Shown: positions 42,098 through 50,733, counted from the first letter of the stretch. The stretch: 64,000 bases of DNA from Streptomyces sp. Ag109_O5-1 (GCF_003814875.1 NZ_RKQF01000001.1:7378001-7442000); one strand, 5' to 3'. The notes: generated by a model not told the origin, from the letters alone. Numbers and translations are program-made.

Positions 42098-43087
42098 GTG
42101 TTCATCGAGGTCGACGGGGTCGAGAAGGTCTTCGAGGTCCGCAAGAAGACGGGTTTCCTGAAACGGGAGCGCCGGCAGGTGAGGGCGGTCGACGAGCTCT
42201 CCTTCACGGTGGCGCGCGGCGAGATGGTCGGCTACATCGGCCCGAACGGTGCGGGCAAGTCGACGACGATCAAGATGCTGACGGGGATCCTGACGCCGAG
42301 CGGCGGCCGGCTGCGGGTGGCCGGCATCGACCCGTCCCGCGAGCGCACGAAGCTGGCCCACCGCATCGGCGTGGTCTTCGGCCAGCGCACCACCCTGTGG
42401 TGGGACCTCCCCCTCATCGACTCCTACCGTCTGATGCACCGCATGTACCGCATCCCGGACGCCCGTTACCGCGAGAACCTCGACCGCCTGGTGGAACTCC
42501 TGTCCCTGGACACCTTGTTGGACGTCCCGGTACGACAGCTCTCCCTCGGCCAGCGGATGCGCGGCGACATCGTGGCGGCGCTGCTCCATGACCCGGACGT
42601 GCTGTACCTGGACGAGCCGACGATCGGCCTGGACGTGATCTCCAAGTCCAAGGTCCGCGATTTCCTCCGGGAGTTGAACGAGGAACACGGCACCACGGTC
42701 CTGCTGACCACCCACGACCTCCAGGACATCGAGCAGTTGTGCTCGCGCGTGATGGTCATCGACCACGGGCGGCTGATGTACGACGGTCCGCTCGCCGGCC
42801 TGCACGAGGTGGGGGAGAGCGAACGGACCCTGGTCGTCGACCTGGAACGGGAGCTGCCACCGATCGACATGGGCGGGGCGGCGCGGGTGGTGAAGGTCGA
42901 AGGCCCCAGGCAGTGGCTGGCGTTCCCGGCGTCGGAGTCGGCGGCGCCGCTGGTGGCGCGGGTCGCGGCGGAGTATCCCCTGGTCGACCTGTCCGTTCGC
43001 GAGCCGGACATCGAGACGGTGATCGCGAAGATGCTGCATTCATTGGGAGACACCCCCAAACCCCCGTCGGACAGGACTACCGCATAG
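42098..43087 (+). CDS. ABC transporter ATP-binding protein
   Basis: A 329-residue ATPase of COG4586 type. Walker A is GYIGPNGAGKSTTIKML, the signature motif is QLSLGQRMRGD, Walker B is VLYLDEPTIGLD, and the H-loop is TTHDLQDIEQL. Residues 13-25 (VRKKTGFLKRERR) form the insertion typical of this subgroup. I chose GTG 42098 because GGGGAG lies six bases upstream; TTG 42092 overlapping the previous stop is the alternative. The last 15 residues (LGDTPKPPSDRTTA) are encoded by the short GC-rich element also found in the SMR gene, so the native C-terminus seems to have been replaced. Confidence 0.93.
   Translation: MFIEVDGVEKVFEVRKKTGFLKRERRQVRAVDELSFTVARGEMVGYIGPNGAGKSTTIKMLTGILTPSGGRLRVAGIDPSRERTKLAHRIGVVFGQRTTLWWDLPLIDSYRLMHRMYRIPDARYRENLDRLVELLSLDTLLDVPVRQLSLGQRMRGDIVAALLHDPDVLYLDEPTIGLDVISKSKVRDFLRELNEEHGTTVLLTTHDLQDIEQLCSRVMVIDHGRLMYDGPLAGLHEVGESERTLVVDLERELPPIDMGGAARVVKVEGPRQWLAFPASESAAPLVARVAAEYPLVDLSVREPDIETVIAKMLHSLGDTPKPPSDRTTA
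43043..43067. repeat. Short GC-rich palindromic element at the 3' end of the ATPase gene
   Basis: TTGGGAGACACCCCCAAACC then CCCGT. It closely resembles 37058-37084 in the SMR gene. In both places the same reading frame gives LGDTP(K/R)PP. Confidence 0.75.
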
Positions 43088-43120
43088 TGCCGGCCGACCA
43101 TAACTCGTAGTCTGCTCTGT

Positions 43121-43861
43121 ATGACCGACGATGCCCCGGAGCTCCGTGCCTCCGACGCCGATCGTGAACGAGTCGCCGAGGTCCTCAGGGACGCCCTCGC
43201 GGAGGGTCGGCTCGACATGGAGGAGTTCGAGGAACGGCTGGAGGCGACGCTCAAGGCCCGTACGTACGGGGAGCTGACGCCGATCACGCGGGACCTGCCC
43301 GCCGCGGCCGCCTCGGCGCCGGTGTCGTTGAACAAGGCTCCCGTGGACAGGGGTAGTTGGGGAAGCCGGATCGTGGGCGGCGAGGGCTCGTCGACCTGGG
43401 CGGTGGCGGTGATGTCCGGGTTCCAGCGCAAGGGGCGCTGGACCGTGCCGAGGCGCTTCGACTCCTTCGTGTTCTGGGGCGGCGGCGAGATCGACCTGCG
43501 TGAGGCGGACTTCGCCGACGGGGAGGTCGTGCTCAACTGCATCGCGATCATGGGCGGGATCAGCGTGATCGTGCCACCGGGCGTCCAGGTGGTGATGCGC
43601 GGCATCGGCATCATGGGCGGTTTCGACGAGCGTGAGCACGACATGGCGCCGGACCCGGGTGCCCCGCGGGTCATCGTGACGGGCTTCGCCTTCTGGGCCG
43701 GCGTCGAGGTGAAGCACAAGATCACAAAGGCGGAACAGCAACGCCTGAAGGAAGCACGCCGCCAGGAAAAACTCGACCGCAGGTCGGCCCGCCAGGAACT
43801 GCACGCGGCAAGGCAGGAGTGGCGCGACGAACGCAGGCGCCGAAGGCACGGCGACTACTGA
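43121..43861 (+). CDS. DUF1707 protein with LiaF/DUF2154-like domain
   Basis: A 246-residue protein. The N-terminal DUF1707 motif is clear (LRASDADRERVAEVLRDALA, then GRLDMEEFEERLEATLKART). A beta-rich LiaF-like domain follows (about 85-200, DSFVFWGGGEIDLREADFAD, NCIAIMGGISVIVPPGVQVV). The tail (about 205-246) is a highly charged Arg/Glu/Lys helix. DUF1707 proteins in actinobacteria are thought to be membrane- or envelope-associated, but none here has a transmembrane helix. It is followed by a 40-bp tandem repeat. Confidence 0.88.
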   Translation: MTDDAPELRASDADRERVAEVLRDALAEGRLDMEEFEERLEATLKARTYGELTPITRDLPAAAASAPVSLNKAPVDRGSWGSRIVGGEGSSTWAVAVMSGFQRKGRWTVPRRFDSFVFWGGGEIDLREADFADGEVVLNCIAIMGGISVIVPPGVQVVMRGIGIMGGFDEREHDMAPDPGAPRVIVTGFAFWAGVEVKHKITKAEQQRLKEARRQEKLDRRSARQELHAARQEWRDERRRRRHGDY

Positions 43862-43879
43862 CGAGGACCGGGCGCAGCC

Positions 43880-44080
43880 GACCTGGGCGCGGGGCCTACC
43901 GGCGAGGGCCAGGCGCAGCCGACCCAGGGGCGGGGCCTGCCGAGCGACGGTGACGCAGCCGACCTGGGCGCGGGCCTGCCGAGCGACGGTGACGCAGCCG
44001 ACCTGGGCGCGGGGCCTGCCGAGCGACGGTGACGCAGCCGACCTGGGCGCGGGGCCTATTGAGTGACGGTGACGCCAGTC
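43880..44080. repeat. ~40-bp minisatellite, five imperfect copies
   Basis: Units start with GACCTGGGCGCGGGGCCT (first base at 43880, 43921, 43961, 44000 and 44040) and end with GACGGTGACGCAGCC; period 39-41 bp. The first and last units are the most diverged. The array runs directly into copy D of the dispersed element. No gene is credible in the 454-bp gap (43862-44315). Confidence 0.9.
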
Positions 44081-44173
44081 AACCCAGGGGCGCGGGGAAC
44101 TGCGCGACCAGCCCCAACCGGCCCGCGGGTGCCCACCGGCCGGTTCGGCACCGCCGAAATCCGCCGTCGTGGC
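44081..44173. repeat. Dispersed palindromic element, copy D (inverted, extended)
   Basis: Contains GGGGCGCGGGGAACTGCGCG, ACCAGCCCCAACCGGCCCGC and the flank CGGCACCGCCGAAATCCGCC, the reverse complement of the flank of copy C (23.98 kb). Confidence 0.85.
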
Positions 44174-44315
44174 TGATCGCCGTTGCGGCGGGATTGTTCT
44201 CGGCGTCGGCTGTAGGCGCGGCGGGAACTCTTGTTCCGTTCCGGGAGTAGTCAGGAAGGGACAATATGTGCGGGATCACCGTGAGGGTGTGACCGGCTGC
44301 GAACGGGTGGAGCAG

Positions 44316-45614
44316 ATGGCGGAACCTACGGATACGGCGTCCTACAAGTCCATGAACGCCTTCACACCCGCCGACGAGGAGCGCCAGCGCGGCGTACGGC
44401 GCATGAAGCGCACGGCGACCGGCCTACTGCTGCTCGTCGCCGTGGTGTACGCCCTGGCCAAGGTGGCGTCCGGCGCGGGCGCCGGCGTCTGGGCGGACTA
44501 TGTCGCCGCCGCGGCCGAGGCCGGCATGGTCGGCGCGCTCGCCGACTGGTTCGCGGTGACCGCCCTCTTCCGCCACCCGCTCGGCCTGCCCATCCCGCAC
44601 ACCGCGATCATCCCGACGAAGAAGGACCAGCTCGGTGTCTCGCTGGGCGAGTTCGTCGGCGAGAACTTCCTCTCCCAGGACGTCGTACGACAGCGGCTGC
44701 ACTCCGTCGGCATCGGCAGCCGGCTCGGCGCCTGGCTCGCGGAGCCGGCACACGCCGACCGCGTGACGGCCGAGCTCGCGACAGCGCTCCGCGGCGCCCT
44801 GACCGTGCTGCGGGACTCCGACGTCCAGGCCGTGGTCGGCGAGGCGATCAACCGGCGGGCCGACGCGCAGGAGATCGCCCCTGGCATCGGCAAGCTGCTG
44901 GAGCGGATCGTCGCCGACGGCGGCCACAAGCGGGTCGTGGACCTCGTCGTCACCCGCGCGCACGACTGGCTGGTGCTGCACGGGGACTCCGTGATGGACG
45001 CCGTGCAGGGCGGCGCCCCCGGCTGGACGCCCCGGTTCGTGGACCGCAAGGTCGGCGAGCGCGTCTACAAGGAGCTGCTGCGCTTCTGCGCCGAGATGCG
45101 GGACATGCCCTCCCACCCGGCGCGCGGCGCCCTCGACCGCTTCCTCACGGACTTCGCGAACGACCTCCAGTCCGACACCGACACCCGGGCCCGGGTCGAA
45201 CGGCTCAAGGGCGAGGTCCTGGGCCGGGGCGAGGTGCAGGACCTGATCGCGTCCGCCTGGACGGCCGTACGATCCATGATCGTCTCGGCGGCCGAGGACG
45301 AGCGCAGTGAGCTGCGGCTGCGCGTCCGCGCCTCCCTGATCTCTCTGGGTGCCCGGATGGCCACGGAGCCCAAGGTCCAGGAGAAGGTCGACAGCTGGGT
45401 CGAGGGCGCGGCCGTCCACGTGGTGACGACGTACCGCAAGGAGATCACGTCCCTGATCACCGACACGGTGGCCGGCTGGGATGCGGAGCACACCACCCGG
45501 AAGATCGAGGCGCACATCGGGCGCGACCTGCAGTTCATCCGGATCAACGGCACGGTGGTCGGGTCGCTGGCCGGCGTGCTGATCTTCACGGTGTCGCGGG
45601 CGCTGGGGGCGTAG
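44316..45614 (+). CDS. DUF445 family membrane protein
   Basis: A 432-residue protein from ATG 44316. Helical hydrophobic segments lie near the N-terminus (about 33-50, ATGLLLLVAVVYALAKVA) and at the extreme C-terminus (about 412-430, VVGSLAGVLIFTVSRALG). The DUF445 core includes EAGMVGALADWFAVTALFRH, PLGLPIPHTAIIPTKKDQLG and RIGEFVGENFL-like sequence. The long middle is helical. The architecture suggests both ends in the membrane with a large soluble loop. Function unknown. Confidence 0.9.
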   Translation: MAEPTDTASYKSMNAFTPADEERQRGVRRMKRTATGLLLLVAVVYALAKVASGAGAGVWADYVAAAAEAGMVGALADWFAVTALFRHPLGLPIPHTAIIPTKKDQLGVSLGEFVGENFLSQDVVRQRLHSVGIGSRLGAWLAEPAHADRVTAELATALRGALTVLRDSDVQAVVGEAINRRADAQEIAPGIGKLLERIVADGGHKRVVDLVVTRAHDWLVLHGDSVMDAVQGGAPGWTPRFVDRKVGERVYKELLRFCAEMRDMPSHPARGALDRFLTDFANDLQSDTDTRARVERLKGEVLGRGEVQDLIASAWTAVRSMIVSAAEDERSELRLRVRASLISLGARMATEPKVQEKVDSWVEGAAVHVVTTYRKEITSLITDTVAGWDAEHTTRKIEAHIGRDLQFIRINGTVVGSLAGVLIFTVSRALGA

Positions 45615-45682
45615 GGGGCTGGTCGCGCAGTTCCTCCCCCAGCCTTCGGCCGGGGGACCCCCAGCGCCCCTGAAGGGGCGCT
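45615..45682. repeat. Dispersed palindromic element, copy E
   Basis: GGGGGCTGGTCGCGCAGTTC, then CCCCCAGCCTTCGGCCGGGGG and GCGCCCCTGAAGGGGCGC. It fills the whole 66-bp gap between the convergent DUF445 and AraC genes, so it very likely acts as their terminator. Confidence 0.88.
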
Positions 45683-46619
45683 ACGGCTGCTGCTTCTCAG
45701 AGTGGCCCGCGGCCTGCTCCCGGTACCGCCCCGGTGTCGTGCCGAACTCCCTCTGGAACGCGTGGGACAGGGCGTACGGGCTGCCGTAGCCGACGCGGTC
45801 GGCGATCGTGGACAGGGTTTCCGGGGTGTCGCGGAGCAGGCTCGCGGCGAGGATCAGGCGCCACCACGTGAGGTAGGCCATCGGAGGGCGGCCCACCAGC
45901 GCGGTGAACCGGCGCGCCAGGGTGGGGCGGGAGACGCCCGCCTCCGCCGCCAGGCGGTCGTTGCTCCACGGCGCCGCCGGGTCCGAGTGCAGCGCCCGCA
46001 GGGCCGCCGCCGTCACCGGATCGCCCAGCGCGGCCGGCCAGGCGCCCGCCGTGGACTCGCTCATCCAGGAGCGGATCATGTAGACGAGGAGGAGGTCGAG
46101 CAGGCTCGGCAGCGCGACGCAGGAACCGGGCCGCCGTGCGTCCAGCTCACCGGCGAGCAGGTCGATCGCGGCCCGGAGTTCGGGGTGGCGGCCCACCCGG
46201 TTGGGCAGATGGACGACCGCGGGGAGTTCCGTCATCAGCGGGTGCATCCGGCTGCAGTCGAGCCGGTACTTGCCGCAGAGCATCACCGTAGCGTCCCGGT
46301 CCGGCGGCCATGCCCGTGGCCCCGTCCCCTCGGACCACCGCTCGAACGGCACCGCCTTCGCCGCCGCGACCGCCGCGTCGAGCGGGGAGTCCGCGAGCAC
46401 ATGGCCGGTGCCGTGCGGCAGCAGCACCGCGTCGCCCACTCCGAGGGACACCGGGTCGCCGCCGTCGGGCAGCAGCCAGCAGCCGCCCTGCAGCACGACA
46501 TGGAAGCCCGCGCCGTCGTAAGGGTCCAGCCGCGTGCACCAGCTCCCACCGATCCGCACCCGGTTGGAGGAGGGGTGTCCCAGGTGTACGACGGAGATCG
46601 CGTCGCTGACCACATCCAT
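45681..46619 (-). CDS. AraC-family transcriptional regulator with cupin N-terminus
   Basis: A 312-residue regulator. The N-terminal AraC_binding-type cupin (about 15-190, GFHVVLQGGCWLLPDGGDPV, LGVGDAVLLPHGTGHVL) is followed by two HTHs (about 205-300: WSNDRLAAEAGVSRPTLARR, then LSTIADRVGYGSPYALSHAF and FQREFGTTPGRYRE). The start is ATG 46619. It is divergent from a metallo-hydrolase gene over 102 bp and probably controls it, a common arrangement for oxidation or detoxification genes. Confidence 0.92.
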   Translation of the reverse strand: MDVVSDAISVVHLGHPSSNRVRIGGSWCTRLDPYDGAGFHVVLQGGCWLLPDGGDPVSLGVGDAVLLPHGTGHVLADSPLDAAVAAAKAVPFERWSEGTGPRAWPPDRDATVMLCGKYRLDCSRMHPLMTELPAVVHLPNRVGRHPELRAAIDLLAGELDARRPGSCVALPSLLDLLLVYMIRSWMSESTAGAWPAALGDPVTAAALRALHSDPAAPWSNDRLAAEAGVSRPTLARRFTALVGRPPMAYLTWWRLILAASLLRDTPETLSTIADRVGYGSPYALSHAFQREFGTTPGRYREQAAGHSEKQQP

Positions 46620-46721
46620 CCGCCCAGCGTAATCTCCCGTGCAAGTGTGTGAGACGGACGCGTATCTCCGTGAGCATTGAGCGCATTGAGACGCTCGTCC
46701 GGCCTTCCTAAGCTCGGACGC

Positions 46722-47633
46722 ATGACGAACGAGACCGAGAGTGTGCAGAGCATCGTGCTGGGGGACGTCGAGGTCATCCGGGTGGTCGAGTGGCACCAGC
46801 CGTTCGTGCCCGCCTCCGGCATGTTCCCGGACGTCGCCGCCCAGGTGTGGAAGGCCAACGAGGACTGGCTGGCACCGGACCACTGGGAGCCGGAGAGTGA
46901 CCGGGCGGTGCTCGCCCTGCAGACGTGGGTGCTGCGCAGCGCCGGGCGGACCGTCCTCGTCGACACCGGCGTGGGCAACGGGCGTGAGCGGCCGGGCATG
47001 CCGCCGTTCCACCGGCGGGAGGGCGATTTCCTCGGCCGGCTGGCGAGGGCCGGGGTGCGCCCGCAGGACGTGGACGTCGTCGTCAACACCCACCTCCATG
47101 TCGACCACGTCGGCTGGAACACCGTCGACGCGGACGGGGAGTGGGTGCCGACGTTCCCCAACGCCCAGTACCTCCTCCCGGCCGCCGACGACTTCCACTA
47201 CGGCCCGGACAACGCCTACGCGAACGGCGAGCGGGAGGACGACCGCCTGATCTACGAGGACAGCATCGCGCCCGTCCACCGGGCCGGACAGACCGTGCTG
47301 TGGGACGGCTTCCACCGCATCGACGAACACCTCACCCTGGAGCCCGCGCCCGGCCACACCCCCGGTTCGTCCGTGCTGCGGCTGGCGTCCGGGAGCGACC
47401 GGGCGGTCTTCGTCGGAGACCTGCTGCACAGCCCGGTGCAGCTCCTCCAGCCCTGCTGCAACAGCAGCGCCTGCCTGGACCCGGAACAGGCGGTGGCCAG
47501 CCGCCGCCAGATCCTCGGGCGGGCGGCCGACGAACGGGAGCTGCTCGTCCCCGCGCACTTCGGCGGTGCGGGTGCCCTGGAGGTCCGCCGGGACGGCGAC
47601 GGGTTCGCCCTCGGCCCCTGGGCCGCCTACTGA
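46722..47633 (+). CDS. Metallo-beta-lactamase-fold hydrolase
   Basis: A 303-residue enzyme with the MBL metal motif VVVNTHLHVDHVGWN (HxHxDH). Further metal ligands are EPAPGHTPGSSVL, FVGDLLHSPVQL and LLVPAHFGGAGALEV. The order suits small-molecule hydrolases of the AiiA/lactonase or aryl-ester class, although the substrate is unknown. A Cys pair (QPCCNSSACLDP) is unusual. It is divergent from the AraC regulator, and the 3' end overlaps the convergent lyase gene by 7 bp. Confidence 0.9.
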   Translation: MTNETESVQSIVLGDVEVIRVVEWHQPFVPASGMFPDVAAQVWKANEDWLAPDHWEPESDRAVLALQTWVLRSAGRTVLVDTGVGNGRERPGMPPFHRREGDFLGRLARAGVRPQDVDVVVNTHLHVDHVGWNTVDADGEWVPTFPNAQYLLPAADDFHYGPDNAYANGEREDDRLIYEDSIAPVHRAGQTVLWDGFHRIDEHLTLEPAPGHTPGSSVLRLASGSDRAVFVGDLLHSPVQLLQPCCNSSACLDPEQAVASRRQILGRAADERELLVPAHFGGAGALEVRRDGDGFALGPWAAY

Positions 47634-49111
47634 CCGCCGCGCGTCCGCTTGCGCAGCAACAGCAGCCCGCCGGCCAGCGTCGCGACCGCCGCGGTCGTGG
47701 TCCACGCCACGATCTCCCCCGCTCCCGTCGCAGCGAGGTCATCACCCTTGCCCTTGCCCTTGCCCGCTGCCGAGGCGGAGGCAGAGGCGGAGGCGGAGGC
47801 CAAGGGGGCCGCCGACCCCAGCGCACTCGGCGCCGCCGCCGGACTCGGCGACGCCGAGCTCCTCGGTGTACTCACGGCCCGGTCCCGCGTGAACGCCAAG
47901 GTCCCGAAGCCCAGTTGGTCGAACCCGCCGCTGTTCGGCCCGTAGTCCCCGCCCCCGCCCTCGGGGGCCGCCTTCGCCGCGATCTGGGTGAGATACGTCG
48001 CCGATATGCCCCGCCGCTTGGTGTAGTGGTTGGCGATCATCGCCCAGATGGGGCGGGTCATGGCCGGGTCGGCGGCCGCCGCGGCGGTCACCGTCTCACT
48101 CCCCGACCAGCCCCCGATCGCCCCCTTCCGCCGCGTGCTCGCGGTGAACGGCACCTGACCGCCCATGCTCCACTTGGCGACGTACTGCGCCCCCTTGAGG
48201 AACCGGCTGTCGTCGTAGCCGTACAGGTCGAACCCCTGGTTCCACGCCATCTCGCAGAACGTGCCCATCAGACCGACCCCGAGCAGCGCGTGCCCCTGGT
48301 CGCGCCCCGCCTCCAGCCATTCGCCCAGCCCGTCGTCGTACACGACCGGGATCGCGTTCCTGATCGCCCCGAGCCCGGCGCCGTTCTTGAAGTAGTCGAC
48401 CGCGCGGGCCACCTGGGCGCGGTCGTCGCAGAAGATGCCGGTGGCGAGGACACAGGCCATGTTGGCGAGGTCCCAGTTGGTCCAGTAGTTGGAGACGACG
48501 GCACCGTTGTGCTGGACCAGGAAGTCGTCGCTGACCGCGCCGAACAGCTTGCTGAGCATCTCCTGGAAGCGGGCGAGCTCGAAGTCGGCGTGGTCGCGGA
48601 CGAGTTCGGCGGCGTTGGCGAACTGGTAGCCGTACAGGCCGGCGGCCAGGAACCGGTCGGCGGAACCGTTCACGGCGGTGAGCGTCGAGGACCAGGCGTT
48701 GAGGATCGCGACGGCGGTGTCGGCGTACGCGCTCTCGCCGGTGACGTGGAAGCGCAGGGCGTTCTGGTAGGCGGCGTGGATGTCGTTGTAGAGGATCGTG
48801 TAGTTCTGCGGGGTGCCCGAGCCCCGGTACACGACGGCCTGCGGCCGCGGCTGCCAGCCGCTCTGCGCGTGCCGGTTGGCGGTGAGCCTGGCGAACCCGG
48901 CCGTGTAGGGCGCGGCGCCCGCCTTCACCTTGGCGGCCATACGGTCGAGATCGGTACGGGTGTGCAGCAGGCCGGGATGGGCGAAGGAGCCGGACCCGGT
49001 CCCGGCGGCGGTCGCGGTACCGCGCGCGGCGGCGATCCCCGCGGCGGCCCCCACCGCCACTCCCGAGGCCTTCAGCATGCTCCGGCGGCTGATCTGTCGA
49101 GTCGTGTGCAT
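47627..49111 (-). CDS. Alginate-lyase-like secreted protein with LAATG sortase signal
   Basis: A 494-residue protein. The Tat-type signal SRRSMLKASGVAVGAAAGIA (twin Arg, residues 9-10) is followed by a helical (alpha/alpha)-toroid alginate-lyase-like domain (about 40-390; NAAELVRDHADFELARFQEM, NWDLANMACVLATGIFCDD). Next come a Ser/Ala-rich linker (395-455) and a C-terminal LAATG motif with hydrophobic helix and basic tail (GEIVAWTTTAAVATLAGG, LLLLRKRTRGGQ). LAxTG is the motif of Streptomyces class E sortases, so the protein is probably attached to the cell wall. The polysaccharide substrate is unknown. Confidence 0.88.
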   Translation of the reverse strand: MHTTRQISRRSMLKASGVAVGAAAGIAAARGTATAAGTGSGSFAHPGLLHTRTDLDRMAAKVKAGAAPYTAGFARLTANRHAQSGWQPRPQAVVYRGSGTPQNYTILYNDIHAAYQNALRFHVTGESAYADTAVAILNAWSSTLTAVNGSADRFLAAGLYGYQFANAAELVRDHADFELARFQEMLSKLFGAVSDDFLVQHNGAVVSNYWTNWDLANMACVLATGIFCDDRAQVARAVDYFKNGAGLGAIRNAIPVVYDDGLGEWLEAGRDQGHALLGVGLMGTFCEMAWNQGFDLYGYDDSRFLKGAQYVAKWSMGGQVPFTASTRRKGAIGGWSGSETVTAAAAADPAMTRPIWAMIANHYTKRRGISATYLTQIAAKAAPEGGGGDYGPNSGGFDQLGFGTLAFTRDRAVSTPRSSASPSPAAAPSALGSAAPLASASASASASAAGKGKGKGDDLAATGAGEIVAWTTTAAVATLAGGLLLLRKRTRGGQ

Positions 49112-49165
49112 GCCCTGGGAGACGGGCCGGCCAGGCCCGGATAACAGAAACCGGGAAGACCGCCT

Positions 49166-49624
49166 TCAGGCGCCGGTCGTCGACCCCGGCCGCACTATCA
49201 TCAGCACCGTCACGACGGCCCAGAGCAGGTTGAACAGCCCGGTGAACATGGCGAGTCGGGCCGTGGCCTGCCGTGTCCCGCCCGCGCCCCCGCCCTCGAC
49301 CAGCGCGGTCTGCCGGGGCAGCACCAGCGCGGCGAGCACGACCGCCGCCAGCGCGGTGAGCGCGATCGAGGTGATCAGCCACGCACTCCCGAGCACATGC
49401 ATGTTGCTCGCGGTGGCGAACCCGAACACGGGGACGGCGACGCCGACGACGGCGTACACCCGGCAGATCCGGTGCAGCAGCTGAAGCGTCTCGGCGGCCC
49501 GGACGTCGTCCGGGGCCTCGATGACGCGGCGGGCGGCGGGCGGGAACATGCTGGCGGCCACGGTGACGGGACCGACGGCGACGATCGCCGCGAGGACATG
49601 GACGGCGAGGAGGAACTTGGTCAC
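49166..49624 (-). CDS. DUF2269-type four-helix membrane protein
   Basis: A 152-residue integral membrane protein with four helices: FLLAVHVLAAIVAVGPVTVA, VYAVVGVAVPVFGFATAS, LITSIALTALAAVVLAALVL and LFNLLWAVVTVLMIVRPG. The pattern fits the DUF2269 family. Function unknown. It shares a divergent promoter gap with the GlxA-type regulator. Confidence 0.78.
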   Translation of the reverse strand: MTKFLLAVHVLAAIVAVGPVTVAASMFPPAARRVIEAPDDVRAAETLQLLHRICRVYAVVGVAVPVFGFATASNMHVLGSAWLITSIALTALAAVVLAALVLPRQTALVEGGGAGGTRQATARLAMFTGLFNLLWAVVTVLMIVRPGSTTGA

Positions 49625-49779
49625 GGCGTCGACCGTAGGCGGCCGGCGGATCTTGCAGAAGCGGCAATAATGCCACCACTCGACAGATTCTCGCCATCGG
49701 TGCCTAGAACGTCGTGCGGGTGGCTGCCGTGACGGGAGCCCTGATTGGCGAAATCCCGGCGACCGGCTACGTTCCTGCC

Positions 49780-50733
49780 ATGCACACCGTCGCCGTACTC
49801 GTCCTGGACCAGGTCGTCCCCTCCGATTTCACCGTGCCGATCGACACCTTCGGCTGGGCCCGGCTGCCCGACGGCCGGGACGCCTACCGGGTGCGGGTGT
49901 GCGGGCCCGCGGACGAGGTGACCGCGGCGGGCGGCGCGTTCACGATCAAGGCGCCGTACGGGCTGGACGCGCTGGCCGAGGCGGACACGATCATCGTGCC
50001 GGGCGTCGCGGACCCCGCCCTCGCCCTGCCCGCCGAGGTGGTCGACGCCCTGCGCGCGGCGGCGGCGAACGGCACGCGGATCGCGTCGGTCTGCGTCGGC
50101 GCGTTCGTCCTCGCGGCCACTGGCCTCCTCGACGGCCTGCGCGTCACCACGCACTGGGCCGCGGCCGACACCCTGGCCGCGCTGCACCCGGGGATCGAGG
50201 TGGACGCGAACGTCCTGTACGTCGACAACGGCCAGTTCCTGACCTCGGCGGGCGCGGCCGCGGCGATGGACGTGTGCCTGCACATGATCCGCAAGGACTA
50301 CGGCTCGGCGGTCGCCGCACACGCGGCCCGGATGTCGGTGATGCCGCTGGAACGGGAGGGCGGCCAGGCCCAGTTCATCGTCCACGACCAGCCGCCGGCC
50401 CCCGCCGGTGCCACTCTGGAGCCGCTCCTGGGCTGGCTGGAGGACAACTGCGACCGGGACCTCACCCTGGACGAGGTCGCGACGCGGGCCGGCATGAGCA
50501 CCCGTACCCTCAACCGCCGCTTCCGCGACCAGACCGGCACGACCCCTCTGCAGTGGCTGCACCGGGCGAGGGTGCGGAGGGCGCAGCACCTCCTGGAGAC
50601 CACCGGTCACCCCGTCGAGCGCATCGCGGTCCAGGCCGGCTTCGGCTCGCCGACCGCGTTCCGGGAACGGTTCCGCAGGGTCGTCGGGACGAGCCCGCAG
50701 GCGTACCGGCGGTCGTTCCGGAGCGTGGACTGA
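49780..50733 (+). CDS. GlxA-family transcriptional regulator (DJ-1/PfpI-like domain plus AraC HTH)
   Basis: A 317-residue regulator. The N-terminal class I glutamine-amidotransferase/DJ-1-like domain (about 1-175) has the nucleophile-elbow Cys in RIASVCVGAFVLAATGLLDG. The C-terminal AraC-type HTH pair (about 215-310: TLDEVATRAGMSTRTLNRRF, then PVERIAVQAGFGSPTAFRER and GTSPQAYRRSF) follows. The start is ATG 49780; upstream in-frame codons are less likely. The last 16 bases before the stop are the first of seven tandem 40-bp units. Confidence 0.93.
   Translation: MHTVAVLVLDQVVPSDFTVPIDTFGWARLPDGRDAYRVRVCGPADEVTAAGGAFTIKAPYGLDALAEADTIIVPGVADPALALPAEVVDALRAAAANGTRIASVCVGAFVLAATGLLDGLRVTTHWAAADTLAALHPGIEVDANVLYVDNGQFLTSAGAAAAMDVCLHMIRKDYGSAVAAHAARMSVMPLEREGGQAQFIVHDQPPAPAGATLEPLLGWLEDNCDRDLTLDEVATRAGMSTRTLNRRFRDQTGTTPLQWLHRARVRRAQHLLETTGHPVERIAVQAGFGSPTAFRERFRRVVGTSPQAYRRSFRSVD

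Noticed and set aside
43880..44080. CRISPR array
   Set aside because: Units of 39-41 bp follow each other without spacers and vary along their whole length.
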